This document shows positions 36,085-47,331 of a stretch of 64,000 bases of DNA, piece after piece. Under the pieces are notes generated by a model that had not been told where the DNA came from, did not search any database, and saw nothing but the letters and a program-made list of their open reading frames with translations. This DNA comes from Cheilinus undulatus (Eukaryota; Chordata; Actinopteri; Labriformes; Labridae): NCBI RefSeq assembly GCF_018320785.1, contig NC_054867.1, positions 30,445,855 through 30,509,854 of the forward strand, in the 5' to 3' direction. How positions within the stretch are numbered: position 1 is the stretch's first letter; the number at the start of each line of letters is the position of its first letter. Both the position numbers and the translations under genes were made by a program.

Positions 36085-37045
36085 GGCAGAGAAAGTAACG
36101 AAGTACAAATATTTCGCTACTGTAATTAGGTAGATTATTCAGGTATCTGTACTCAAGTATTTATTTTTCTGGTGACTTTTTACTTTTACTCTCTACATTT
36201 GAACACATACTGGATATTAGTATTTTCTACTCACGCTGTAGAAACAGGCTTGTTACTTGTTTGAACCTAAATGGATGAATGAAAGCGTAAACGTAGCCGA
36301 TGAACACCTGTCCATACCTCTCTGCACCGCTGTTAGTGTATCCTTTCTGCCAGTTCATCTTAGGCTGCCGTGACTGGTACGATACCCTTCTGGTTTGTTT
36401 TTCAAAGTAAAAATCAGATCAGTTTGTTTCTGTGGTGAGACTTCTCCGGTTTTTACACAATGCTTTTGTTCTGAAATGTTTACAGGATAGATCTTTGGTC
36501 TTTGCAGTAACTTGTAAAGTTGCTTTGGTTTGTCCTGTGCATCCGTGTGTAATGTTTGTTTCTACTCTATGTAAAGGATTAAAAACCATCAGATTATGAG
36601 AGATGTCAACTCATATATGATCTCCATCTTATTCTCTGCCTCCATCTCTGCTGTTTCTTTTCTGCTCCTGTACATGTCAGTTTTACTGGAAAATTGATCT
36701 TTCTAACTGGAGCTGAATGATTAAAACCCATATAACTGAAAACACCTCTGTACAGGTAAGAGAAACAACCTGTAAAAGTAAAAATGAGGAATATTTTGGT
36801 ATGGAGAGTATCCAAGCTGTTAGAAATAAGAATTACTAAAAGAGGTATTATGCATCATTGAAGGTAAAAATTTATTTTGATATTTTTACTTTGTTCTTAA
36901 GTACATTTTAGAGTCTGTACTTTTTACCTTTATTTGAGTAAAGGAGTTGAATCAGTACTTCTGCTTTTACCAAAGTATTTTCTTACGCAAGTTAGCATAA
37001 TTCTACTTAAGTACAGAACTTGAGGACTTTTGCCACCTCTGCTGA
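36085..37045. mobile_element. Nonautonomous DNA transposon (AAGTAC-rich family)
   Basis: The left side, AAAGTAACGAAGTACAAATA, passes into GTATCTGTACTCAAGTATTT and GACTTTTTACTTTTACTC. The right side mirrors it with TTTGAGTAAAGGAGTTGAAT, TTCTACTTAAGTACAGAACT and the end GACTTTTGCCACCTCTGCTG. The two halves are loosely inverted and match a repeat that is very common in fish. There is no transposase. I cannot confirm target duplications. Confidence 0.7.
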
Positions 37046-38550
37046 CTGGCCAGTTAATCAGCTAAAGTGACTTTCTGTTTGTACTGAGCTGCCTGATTTG
37101 GTGAACATGAGAATAAATTACACAGATGTGTAAAAACAGTAGAGCTACTTTTACACTACGATTTGCAAATAGCATTTAAGATGCTAAGTTGTTTTACAGA
37201 AATATTTTATCATATACAATAAATTATGAATTTTGAAGTTGTGGCTTCTCTTGATTCTCAAAGCCATCTATCTCGTTGTCAGTGACATGACCTGCACAGT
37301 TTTATCTCCAAATTACCATTTCCATTTTTTTTAAACAGTTCATGACATTTATCAATTTGTTCTATGAAACCTACTTTGTTTGGATACATTTTCACTATAT
37401 TACATCTGCATAATATAATTAATTTAATACTTTGGCATCTCAAACTAAAAATGTCACGTTGTGTGATGCCAGAGTAAATGAACGGGTAATCTGTTTAAAT
37501 GACATTTTATCTGTAAGAAATTCAAATTAGAAAACTTTGGCACAATTCTAAGTTGGAAATCCTAGAATAGACAAATGTTATTAAAATGTATCATTTTAAA
37601 ATTGGTGAGATATTCATAAACATGGAATTTGCGAGTTCATAAATGACAGGATGGCACAACAGTATTTTCAGATTGTAGCATAATTGATCATTCATTTGAC
37701 ACTAGTTGACACTAATGGTAGAGTGAAATGCTTGATAGATACTCCTCAAGTAAAGTTAAACATTTTTTTAGTGACAGGTGGGCGGGAACACTTACCACAT
37801 CGGTTGGTACAACTAATGTAAAACTGCATAAGATTTATTTTAACTCAAAACTCTTCAGTTTGTCTAGAAAAAAATAGATACAGTTTTTATCCACTTTCAA
37901 ACACTATAAAAAAAACATGTACCAGTGTATTTGCCTGTTTTATTCTACTTGAGTTGCCAATGTCAGGTGGCACAGCCTAATGTTGCATAATATATATATA
38001 TATATATAAAATATCTTTCTAAAGTGGGAGGATACACTTTACATGTCAGATGGTACAACCAAGGTTAAACAGCTAAAGATAGATAGATGGACGGACGGAT
38101 GGATGGACAGACAGATAGATAGCAGTTGTGGATTAAGGTCACATGATGGCAGCAATGAGTAATGACAGTCCTGCTCCAGCAGGTGCATTGCAGTCTTCCT
38201 GTTTATGCAGCACACAAACAAGCTTGGCCCAGACATGATCTTAGTTTAGCAGAACACCTTCTTCAACAACAACAAAAAAATCCAGTTCACTTTTATTATG
38301 GTTTGTCAAAGAAAATCTTCACTGGATCATGAATCTAAAACTGTCAAAACAATACAAAATTTGACCAAATAAGTAGTCACTAAGGTCCTGGCCCAAAATT
38401 AGTCTTATTTAGAAAATCACTTCAAGATATATTTTAGCCCTCTGAAAATTTGCTGCGATACATTTTAATATGAAGGGCCTGTCAGGGTTAAAAACTGCTT
38501 TTTTTTAGGCAATAATGATATGAAATAGTTGACTTAATCGTCAAATGTCC
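37046..38550. other. Gene-free stretch with short microsatellites
   Basis: AT-rich non-coding DNA. It contains a TA run at 37989-38008 and a GATA/GGAC-type tract at 38077-38121. No gene is supported. Confidence 0.55.
38077..38121. repeat. GATA/GGAC tetranucleotide tract
   Basis: Successive GATA, GGAC, GGAT, GGAC, AGAC and GATA units, so a mixed tetranucleotide microsatellite. Confidence 0.8.
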
Positions 38551-38557
38551 TGATTGT

Positions 38558-39022
38558 TATCGATCTGGGATGCCAGACTGTTTCATACATCTGTTCATAC
38601 ATTTCACATCCCCCATAGTCTGTGTTTAGGAAAGGTTGAACCTTTGAAAAAATCTTGCAGGGTGATTGGATGAATAGTCCGTCTGTCACATTTATTTCTG
38701 AGTGACATGACGTAGTGAAGCAGTAGGCATGTTCACAACTGGTGGAGCCAGTTTGTAAATCAAACTCATGATGAAACCAGTTGGGAGGAAGCAAAAGTAT
38801 TGTTTCAAATAAAAACTGCCACTATGCCTTCAATGCTTTAGCCATTGTTAACCAGCCAGCAGTAAACCTTGCCCATAGCTACAGCCTGGAGCTCCTTCAA
38901 TAACACCAATTGCTCCTTTTATTCTAAGACAAGGCACAAACGTTTGAAATTAGAGCTCTTCAAGATGGATCAGCCTGATGACAGATGTGGAATCAGGCGA
39001 ATCATCTGCTTTGCATATAAAT
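38558..39022 (+). mobile_element. MULE-like family, old diverged copy G
   Basis: Keeps the order of the 550 bp family: a CATCTG start, TTTAGGAAAGGTTGAACCTTTGAAAAA, GGGTGATTGGATGAATAGTC, GTCTGTCACATTTATTTCTG and TGACGTAGTG (words quoted separately), and an end with AAGATGGATCAGCC and GCGAATCATCTGCTTTGCAT. It shares GATGACAGA near its right end with the 44215-44715 copy, so these two may be an older subfamily. The ends are too worn to define. Confidence 0.6.
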
Positions 39023-39698
39023 TGTTATGGTCATTTTTCAACTTTTATAGACTTTCAGTTTGAAAGGATGCATGAAAGAGATTTATGGTTGTCTTAATGA
39101 CTTAAACTTTATCATAGTTTGAAAAAACCTTGACATTTTAAATGGGCTACAAAAACTTAAATGCCCTAATAAGCAGAGCTTTTTTCTGAAAGCAAAGTCA
39201 AATAAAGATCAAGATGCTTTAAAATCTGTTCACTAGTTGCAAAAAGCAAAACAACAAGAACACACACGCACACAAAGAAAGGGGCTTCACTTCCCTGAGG
39301 AATATGGCATAAGGATGTTGCAAAGGAAGCAAATTTTGCTCAGGGAAGCTGATTAATCTCTAGTGTTTCATTAACATGCACCCCACCACCACCACCACCA
39401 AGGCTGACATCTCAGAGTTGCCTCTAAGCTTTTCTGGTGCCTGTCAGGGATGTAGTCAGAGCAAAACACAATGATGCCTCTGCTCTCAGTGTTTTAGTCT
39501 CACTGAAAGAGGAAGGATCATGTTCTGTGACTAGCCCTCAGAGGAGTGCATCATAGTTGATGTGGTGGACAGCATGGACAGCATCCTGGAGGACAAACTG
39601 AGTCATGTTCCTCTCATAGATATTAAACTAAAGATGGAGAATTCTTCAGAACTGTATTTCAGATCTTAAAACTTTCTCAGAGACAGTATTCAGAGAAA
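39023..39698. other. Upstream flank of ora4
   Basis: Non-coding. A short ACC run lies near 39386-39400. It may hold the ora4 promoter and 5' untranslated sequence, but I see no clear TATA or other core element. Confidence 0.4.
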
Positions 39699-42600
39699 AT
39701 GGCTAGAATGGACAGCCCTATGTCGGAGGAAGACGCAGAGCTTGTGGGGATGGGACTTCGTGTCTCTGTGTCTCCTGCACAAACAGCTTTTTACATTATG
39801 CTGGTTTTCTTGGGCATTCTGGGTAACGGCACAGTGGTCGCAGTGATTGGTAAGAGTGTCATAATGGACCGAGGTGGTGGACGCAACTCGGACATCATCA
39901 TCATAAACATGGCACTGTCTAACCTGCTGGTTTCTGTGATGAGGAACACGCTGCTTGTCATCTCAGACATGGGACTCCAGGTTGGTCATGTTTACCACAC
40001 ATTGTCTTGATTAAAAAGTTAGATTTACGTGATTTTTGACGATAACGTTTCATCTAGGATGAATGCGTTACATGTTTGACACAGACTCCTTTATACATCC
40101 AGGAAACTGGAGTCCAGAATCTGTGTTTCAAGTTTGTCATATCCACCTGCTTGGCTTTACAGCTGTACTCGTCCAGAGAGTGGTGTCAGTTCCTCATGGG
40201 TGTCTGGGTTTGGCTGCGATCGGTCAATGTGTGGTCAACGCTCTTTCTCAGTGCCTTCCATCTCCAGACTTTGAGGCGAGTGGCTCCCACTATGGGGGTT
40301 CTCCATGGGCCCCGGGGCCCTCCCAAGACCCTGCTACTGAGTCTGGGTCTCATCTGGATTCTCAACTTTTGTTATTCTATTCCTGCTCATATCTTTTCCA
40401 CTAATGGCAACGAGAACAGCACAGAGGTGAGAGGGATTAAATGTATAAAGGATGGTTTTATGAGGTCATTTGGCTTAAAAAATAGAATTTATATTAAATA
40501 GTATAAAGCAAATCTCATGAACCCCTTTAAACACATATAAAAGAAAATCAACAGATATCTAAATGGCTGTAAAAATATTCAGATACTTAAAGTTAATCAG
40601 CATACTTTCTGAAAACTCCCAGTAAAATTTTAGAGGACCCAAAGAGTTAAATTTTAAAAAATGTATTGTTAAGGTTCAGACCAATGCTTTCTATTGGGAT
40701 AACCTAGTGAAGAACTGGAGAAAATATTGATGTAATTCCTTTTCTATTCTGTAAACGGTTTTGAAATGAGACAACCCAAGTTTATTTGTGAATCGTAAAC
40801 CAGGCTTATTACAACATTTTTTTCCATTTGAAAGCTGTTTTCCCTTACTCCCTTTCTTAGTTATGTTATTACAAGACAGAACGAAGGTTTAGTCTGTCCT
40901 CCACATGGCTTAACCACAGGCACACCTGGTGTCTGCTCATACGAGATTAATGGGCCTCATTCACCAACCATTCTTAAGAAGAAATTTGTTCTTGAAACCT
41001 TCTCACAACATTTTTGAAAAGATTCTGACATTCATTAAAGTTTTCTTATCTTCAACTTGAGCACGCTTGAGATCACTCTTACATATATTTGATTGCTGAC
41101 ATGACCAGGTAAAATTATTAACTGCACACTTATCAGCAGTAATGTATGCTACATTAAGGAAGACACAATAAGAAATAATTTAGAATTTTATTTTACTGTA
41201 TTTCATCAGTTAAGCTCTAGCACATGCCAATGACTTAAATATGAACAGCTTTTAATTCAAAAATACATTGTTTCATCTCAATTCTGAAAAAATCGAGCAT
41301 GCACAATATTTTTCATTAAATATTTAAAACCATAAAAACATACCTTATCACAGGGGTATTTTAATGCATTAAATGATAATAAATGTTACTTTTAATTCAT
41401 ATACAATGCGACAATGTCGTTTGGTAGATGCTTTTTCTCCAAAGTGGCGTACATCTGAGTAAGAGACTGGTGTTTTATGACATTAAGGACCTTGCCCAAG
41501 GGTCCAGACTGGATACCGACTGTGCCCATACTGGGATTTGACCCCCCCATATTTTGGAGCTGAGCTGACACACAACACCTGTTTTTAATTGGTTTTAAAG
41601 GTTATCTTTTACTTATTACAGTATGATACCTGCTATTTATGATGACATGGCTATCTGTGCCTGTGGTTTCATTCAAAGCAGCATTACATCCACTTAAGAA
41701 GTATCTAGCCTGAAATTTATTCTTGGAGTCTATTGCAAGACTTTTAATAGCCTATTTTAATTTTGACATCACTAATATCTCTATCAGTGTGTCTATCTTC
41801 TGTGTTTGCACACAGCTCTGTAGTCTCATGCTTTTATACAGGCCTTATAGGGCCATTTAAATATGCAAACATACAAGCGCTTCCATCATACAAGCACTTG
41901 ACATTCTTCAGTTCAGGTGCAAACAGTTTAAGAGGTTTCCATTATTGTGACATTGGTTTCTTATAAAAACTCTATAAAGAAGATATTTTATTAAAAAAAA
42001 AAAAAAAAAAAAAAAAGTATTTTGGTGAAAGAGGCCCAAAGTTTTATACTTCATGTTAAATCATGCCATTCTGGTAACTATGGCTGAGAAAAAATTACAA
42101 TGAATAACTTCTAAGATACATGCAGACATACAGTATCAGTGATAGGTCAAAACATTGCTGTATCTGGCTGATGTAATCAAACCAAAACTTACAAATGAAG
42201 AGCTATGTAAATGGACTCAATGGTAAACGGACCTGAGGTTGTATAGTGCTTTCCTACTCATCTGACTACTGAAAGTGCTCTTACTCTGCAGGACCTACCT
42301 ACACCCTTTCACTCATTCACTCCACATTCATACACTGATGGCAGAGGTTGCTATGGAAAATAGACCATCAGTATTAGCCAGTCCCATTCAAACACATCCA
42401 TGCACATGAGAAAAACTAGGGCAAATTGTGGTTAAGTGTCTTGCCCAAGGACACACTGACATGTGACTACAGGAGTTGGGAATCAAACCCCCAACCTTCC
42501 AAATATGAGACATCCAACTTTACCTGCTGAGCCCCAGTCATCCCATTTAGAGGCAGAATGATGATCTTATAACCAAGCCAACCTAGTGATCAGGATCACC

Positions 42601-43467
42601 AAAAGAACTGAAATTCCTATCTCCACTTCCCTCAACTAGTGTATCTTCTCTCTAAAATTATGCAATCCCTGATATATAACTTACTTGAACATATTTGAAT
42701 GAAAATATTTGTAAAATATGAATATTTATAAAAAATATATTTTCTAATTAACCTCTAAGTCTGTAAGTAAACTGCTGGTAAAGTGGATGTGGCGTCTCCA
42801 TGCTCCTGTGTTCATTCTGTTGCTCTCATCCTCAGACCCTGATGCTGGTAAGCAGCACAACGCGCCCCCTGCTGGGCTGTGTGTGGAACTTCCCCTCCAG
42901 CTACAGCGGCCTGGCCTATGCCACCACATCTATGGTGATCCATGAAACAATCCCCATTATGCTAATGGCCTTCACCAACCTGGGCTCCCTTTACACCCTT
43001 TACACCCATGGGAGGATGCGGAGCTCAGCACAAGATGCACCTGTCATAAAACGTGTGCCTGCTGAGAGACGAGCAGCCAAGGTGAGTTAGGAAAGGAGGT
43101 GTTCAAATCTAAAGAGATCATCCTGTAAAATAGAAGAGTAAATGATCATGCTCGATTTACAGCAGACCTGAAGATTCATTATTGGAACATAGAGGACAGA
43201 ATACCTGAATTAAGTTCACTTCCTAATTTCTTGCATTATGTGTGCACCCTCCAGGTCATTCTAGCTCTAATTATGCTCTTTATTGCATCCTGGGGAACCA
43301 GCATAATCTCTGTCAACTATTTCAACTACAACCGGGGCTCCTCTGCTGAGTTTCTTCTTGTCATTGCTCGCTTTGCCAACATTATCTTCATTGCCATGTC
43401 ACCTGCTGTTCTGGCAGTGGGCCATCGTCGTCTGCGTTCCTTCATCAAGTCTACACTTGCTCACTGA
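39699..43467 (+). CDS. ora4: V1R-like olfactory receptor, class A related 4
   Basis: Four exons, all introns in phase 0: 39699-39980, 40163-40426, 42836-43081 and 43255-43467, giving about 334 residues. It is a seven-helix receptor of the V1R/ORA family. TM1 holds GILGNG, TM2 IINMALSNLL, the TM3 start EWC, and the end of TM3 LSAFHLQTLRR. The second outer loop has an NST glycosylation site, then STTRPLLGCVWNFP with the likely disulfide cysteine; TM7 has MSPAVLAVGH. The neighbouring gene at 46145-47331 shares these words. The acceptor at 40161-40162 was chosen because the resulting MGLQ-LYSSREWC junction has the same spacing as DLGLNVSLSPGWC in that paralogue. Known: teleost ora genes are single-copy pheromone or amine-type receptors in the olfactory epithelium, and two of the six are multi-exonic. 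The four-exon structure and pairing point to ora4. The ATG at 39708 is an alternative start. Confidence 0.85.
41400..41575 (+). repeat. SINE-like repeat in ora4 intron 2
   Basis: Words TTGGTAGATGCTTTTTCTCC, AAAGTGGCGTACATCTGAGT, CCTTGCCCAAGGGTCC and CTGGGATTTGACCCCC match a common short fish repeat of the 'pathway of TTATCCAAAGCGACTTACA' kind. It lacks a clear tail or flanking duplication. Confidence 0.55.
41992..42016. repeat. Poly(A) tract
   Basis: Uninterrupted A run of about 25 bases in ora4 intron 2. No retroposed sequence is recognised on its left. Confidence 0.85.
42213..42537 (+). repeat. SINE-like repeat (GGTAAA...TTGCCCAAGGACACA family)
   Basis: Starts AATGGTAAACGGACCTGAGG and TTGTATAGTGCTTTCCTACT, continues with CCCTTTCACTCATTCACTCC, and ends with GTGTCTTGCCCAAGGACACA and GGAATCAAACCCCCAACCTT. 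This is one of the most frequent short repeats in teleosts. It sits in ora4 intron 2. Confidence 0.7.
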
Positions 43468-43527
43468 CCGAGGCCCTCTCTGAAGCTCTGGAGGTGCATT
43501 TCACACAGCTCTTTCTAGCATGATTGA

Positions 43528-43533
43528 AATAAA
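43528..43533 (+). terminator. Poly(A) signal of ora4
   Basis: AATAAA 61 bases after the ora4 stop codon. Confidence 0.6.
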
Positions 43534-44214
43534 CTCCATCCAAACTCTTCTAATGTAGGGGAAATATTCATGATTGTAGGTATGAATGTGTGATGTTGCT
43601 CTTTGTGGAGCTTTACAGTAAGGTAAAGAGGATTCAATACAAGGGAAAAGTGTTAAAATGTCTTAACGCCACAATTAATTGAGTTTTTTCCTTTGTAAAT
43701 TTTTCTTATAGACACTATGATGTCTTTATTACAATGATGCAAAGAAAACATGAAGAGCAAAATGTACAAAACTTTCATTGTAAAATTTAACTCATATGTT
43801 GTACATCCTTTTTTATGTCAGACATTAAGTTGCCGGTTAAAAATGGTTTAAAGTCTGACAGATGTGAGGTGTTACGTATAAGCCAATACAAATCAACTGA
43901 TAAATGTGAACGATAATTCAAATGCATTTCATCTCAATAGGGAAAACAGTGACACAATGGATTGAGTAAATTATTGTGTTGACTATCTTAGCCTCATCAT
44001 TTGTGAACAAGCCAGTTCAAAGATATGATTCTTTTATGTGAACGATAAGATCCAGGTCCTGTTGAGAGATGTGGGTTTTTTTTATGTGATTGTGTGTGTG
44101 TCATTTAATTGTTAATGAGGATGATCTTTTCTCCACCTCAAGCACAACAAGCAATAGGGATTTATGCTAGATGGATTAACATCGTTTTATACTTGGGGTG
44201 CCGTACAGTAGCAC
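43534..44214. other. Intergenic stretch 3' of ora4
   Basis: No exon or recognisable repeat. AT-rich, with a short TG run near 44090. Confidence 0.45.
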
Positions 44215-44715
44215 AATAGGCTGTTTCATATGTCCACTGCATGAAACATGTTTTACATCCACTTGGACATCAGTCAGTACATAGTGTTCAGAAAAGGCAG
44301 AAACTTTGAATAAATACTTGGAGGGTGATTGCATTGATTTTCAGTCTGTCTCATTTATTTCAGACCAATCAGAGTGAACTCATCACAGTGGAGCCAGTTG
44401 GTGTTAAATGCCATAGCCAGTCAGGAGAAGAGCAGGAATTTTCCATCAACAAAAGTTTTTCATGCATATTTTGCTCTTCTTTTAATAAAGAAAGCTCTGT
44501 TTTTGAAAAACAAAAAACTACAGCTATAACTACATGGCTAATCGCTAAACTGGTTGCCAACTTAACCACGCCTGAAGCTACCGCCTCATTCTCCAAAACT
44601 ATGCTAATTGGTCTTTCTGTTCTCAGACTGGGCACAGTCATTTCAGACAGGAGCAAGGTTGATCTGTCTGATGACAGACATGGAAACTGGCCAATAGTAA
44701 TACAGCCCAACCAGT
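44215..44715 (+). mobile_element. MULE-like family, old diverged copy E
   Basis: Follows the family order: TTTCATATGTCCACTG, AGAAAAGGCAGAAACTTTGA, GGAGGGTGATTGCATTGATT, AGACCAATCAGAGTGAAC, TTTTGCTCTTCTTTTAATAA, and CAAGGTTGATCTGTCTGATG near the right end. It resembles copy G more than copies A, D and F. The overlapping open frames on both strands (44325-44728) come from this element. Confidence 0.6.
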
Positions 44716-44767
44716 GAGCAGGTTTCATCTGGCCGAATAGACTTTTTGGGGATATTGGATATTTTAA

Positions 44768-45318
44768 TATCCTGGCACGTCAGATAAAGCTTCCGTAGAC
44801 GGCGTTTGGGAAAGGGCAGAGCCTTTGAAAAAAAAAAAAACTTGGAGGATGATTGGATGAACGTTCTGTCTGTCACATTTTTACGGGCCAATCAGAGCAA
44901 CAAAACACGTGACGTAGTCGTAACTGAAGTTCGCCACTACGGAGGAGTAATCTCCACAGAACTGCATAATGCGGACCATGGCGACTGTAGACATGTCAGT
45001 ACACGACTTTTGTCGTTTTTGAAAAGAAAACAACTCAATGCTGTCCTTTGTTCTTCTTTTAATGAAGAAATGTCATCAAGTTCTGATAAAACTTACACCT
45101 TAGCAGCATCCACTCTAATGTCTTCCGTCATAATTTCACCAGCCTCTTCTCGCTGCTTGCTTACGTCACAACTGCCGTGCCTGAAAGTACTGCCCCTCGA
45201 CGCTGATTGTTCCTGTTACTTTCTAACTGGATCCAAACGGTTCAGATGGGAGCTTTGCAAGATGGATTTGCCAGTAAGAAACACGGAAACGGGCGAATCC
45301 ATCTGCTTTGCAAGGTTA
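44768..45318 (+). mobile_element. MULE-like nonautonomous element, copy F (551 bp)
   Basis: Nearly identical in layout and length to copy D. It has a slightly altered left end (TATCCTGGCACGTCAGAT), then CACGTGACGTAGTCG, AATGAAGAAATGTCATCAAG, and the right end ATCTGCTTTGCAAGGTTA. The flanks ATATTTTAA (44759-44767) and ATATTTTTA (45319-45327) agree at 8 of 9 positions, as expected for an ageing 9 bp target duplication. It lies about 50 bp from the older copy E. Confidence 0.88.
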
Positions 45319-45327
45319 ATATTTTTA

Positions 45328-46140
45328 AGGATTTTTATGATATTTTAATAGAATAAATAAATGAACACAAATGGAGTAAAACAACCAAGATAGCCTAGAT
45401 GCAGACTGTACATCTCTGATGGCTCCTCTAGTAGACCGTTTATGTTAGAAGCCCTCTTAGAGCGGAAGTGCCTTATTTTGCCGAGATATTTCCAGTTTTG
45501 ATTTTTCTTTTTTTATTCAAATGTATCCATAAATAAAGTCTGGCAATTACATTCATGAAATAACTGTATTGCAAACATAACAGACTAAGAAACATTTCAT
45601 AAATAAAACAGAGAAAAGGGTCAGAGGTCAGTTTTAGAAATAGTTACATGAACAGCGGCTCACTGTTCTAGCTCATAGCCAGCTAGCTATGCAACTGCAT
45701 TCCTACATAAGCGAATGCTGCTAAGTTAGATTTAGAAACGTGAGCTTTAGTAAATGTTAAGGTAACAACTTATATAACATAGGTAGCTGTTTTTGAGCTT
45801 AGTATTAGCTATGTTATCTACATAACACTGCTAAATTTGGTTGATCTAATGAGGTCAAATTGGTCTGGGAGCTGAAAGAGCCATATTTTCTTCTTGAGCT
45901 GAGCCAGATTATCAGGATCACTAAAAAGAGCAGCATTAGACTTTCTTGGTTCCAGCATCAGCCAAGACAGCATACAATGTGTTACTTTCACTCACAACTT
46001 AAATTAAATGAAATGTCTTAAAAAAAAGGAAATCAGAAACAAATTGAAGAAAAATGCTGCACAGGTAAAGCATCTTTGCTCTTTTAGATATATTGTTAGT
46101 GTTTGTTCAGTAGTCTTGTATAGATGCACTAAGTTTAGTT
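45328..46140. other. Intergenic stretch 3' of ora3
   Basis: No exon or nameable repeat. The ora3 3' untranslated region probably lies here, but no nearby poly(A) hexamer on the minus strand stands out. Confidence 0.4.
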
Positions 46141-46144
46141 TCCC

Positions 46145-47331
46145 TCACTTTATTGATTTAACCTTTTCCTCTACTTTTATGACGTTTTGCTCCTTTTGAA
46201 CAGTAGATATGTTTTTATTTCCTTTAGACTTTGAGGTTTTGCCTCCTTTATCAGTGTTTTTACTGAAACATTTAAGAAGTTTAGAACGACCCAGTATCAT
46301 ATTTATGATTCTTCTCCTCAGTTTGCTGTGTCCAAGGGCAACCACCATGGGACTGAATCCCACAAATAGCGACGCAGAGAAGTGGGCCACAGTCAGCAGC
46401 CCTTCTGCATGATGTCCCCCATCATGGTTGTAGTAGGTCACTGCAGCAACCTGCAGCACCCAGCAGACTACGAAGAGCGTCACTAGAGACATGATGACGT
46501 GAGCTGCTTTACGTTCACTGGCCACATGTTTGTCCAGCTCTCCATGTGCTCCCCCTGTCTCTCCCCCAGAGGTGACAGCTCGGATGTGTTTTGCTAGAGC
46601 ATGGAGTGTGGCCAGGTTGGTACAAACCATCAGCACCAGTGGTAACACTTCATTAAAAGCCAGTGAAGTGGAGGCGAAGGCTGAGCCCTGCTGGATGGTG
46701 GGGAACTCCCACACACAGCCCAGCAGAGGCCTGGTGGTGGAGCTGATCACCATCAGCTCCACAGTGGCGTTGCCGTGAACATGAGTGCTGTATAACAGAG
46801 CTGGAATGGAGAAGGCCAGGTTTGCCCCCCATACAAGGGCCAGAACAATCCATACCCGCCGCCTCTCCCTCTGCAGGGCTAGAGGTCCAAAGGTCACCTG
46901 CTGTCGCCTCAGGGTGGTGCAGTGGAACATACTTAAAGCTAGAGTCACCCAGCAGCCCACAGCTCGCCACCAAACCCACAGTAGCATGAAGACACGGCAC
47001 CATCCTGGGGACAGGGAAACATTCAGGCCAAGGTCCGACACAAAGATGGGCACGGTGCGGAAAAGAGAAGTCAGCAGGTTGGCCAGTGAGAGATGTACCA
47101 AAATGGTGTCAGAGGGAGGGAGTCTACGAGAAGGACTCTCGACAGCTGACTGAAGCACCTAAAGATAAAGCAAGACAGACTGAGAACAATTTTAGCTCAG
47201 GCATTTCGTTGAATTTACTAATAAATGTATATATCATATCTCACCGCATGAATAACCAGGATGTTTCCCAGGATGCCAGAAAAGACCAAGAACCCAAACA
47301 AAAAAGCTTCTGCAGTAAGGTCCTCTGACAT
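46145..47331 (-). CDS. ora3: V1R-like olfactory receptor, class A related 3
   Basis: Two exons on the minus strand: 47331-47245 (29 codons, start MSEDLTAEAFLFG) and 47158-46145 (337 codons plus TGA), joined in phase 0 across a short 86 bp intron with GT-AG borders; about 366 residues. TM1 is split by the intron (GILGNILVIHA / VLQS). Other landmarks are VHLSLANLL in TM2, GWC at the TM3 start, LSMFHCTTLRR, an NAT glycosylation site in the second outer loop, STTRPLLGCVWEFP, and FSPMVVALGHSKLRRR at the end of TM7. The first ATG upstream (47337) is out of frame; 47331 gives the correct frame. The cytoplasmic tail is about 48 residues with 13 lysines, unlike the short tail of ora4. The gene faces ora4 tail to tail, as expected for the conserved ora3-ora4 pair. 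The ora3 versus ora4 assignment rests on exon number and memory of the family. Confidence 0.85.

Noticed and set aside
40104-40162. An earlier acceptor for ora4 exon 2 (CATCCAG at about 40097-40103), keeping the frame open
   Set aside because: It would insert about 20 residues between TM2 and TM3. The acceptor at 40161-40162 gives exactly the spacing seen in the neighbouring receptor.
40063-40404. Second open frame over ora4 exon 2
   Set aside because: Out of frame with the receptor and without a domain; it is a shadow of the exon.
46530-47153. Open frames on the plus strand and in the other minus frame across ora3
   Set aside because: Shadows of the ora3 coding exon; no domain, and the ora3 frame explains the sequence.
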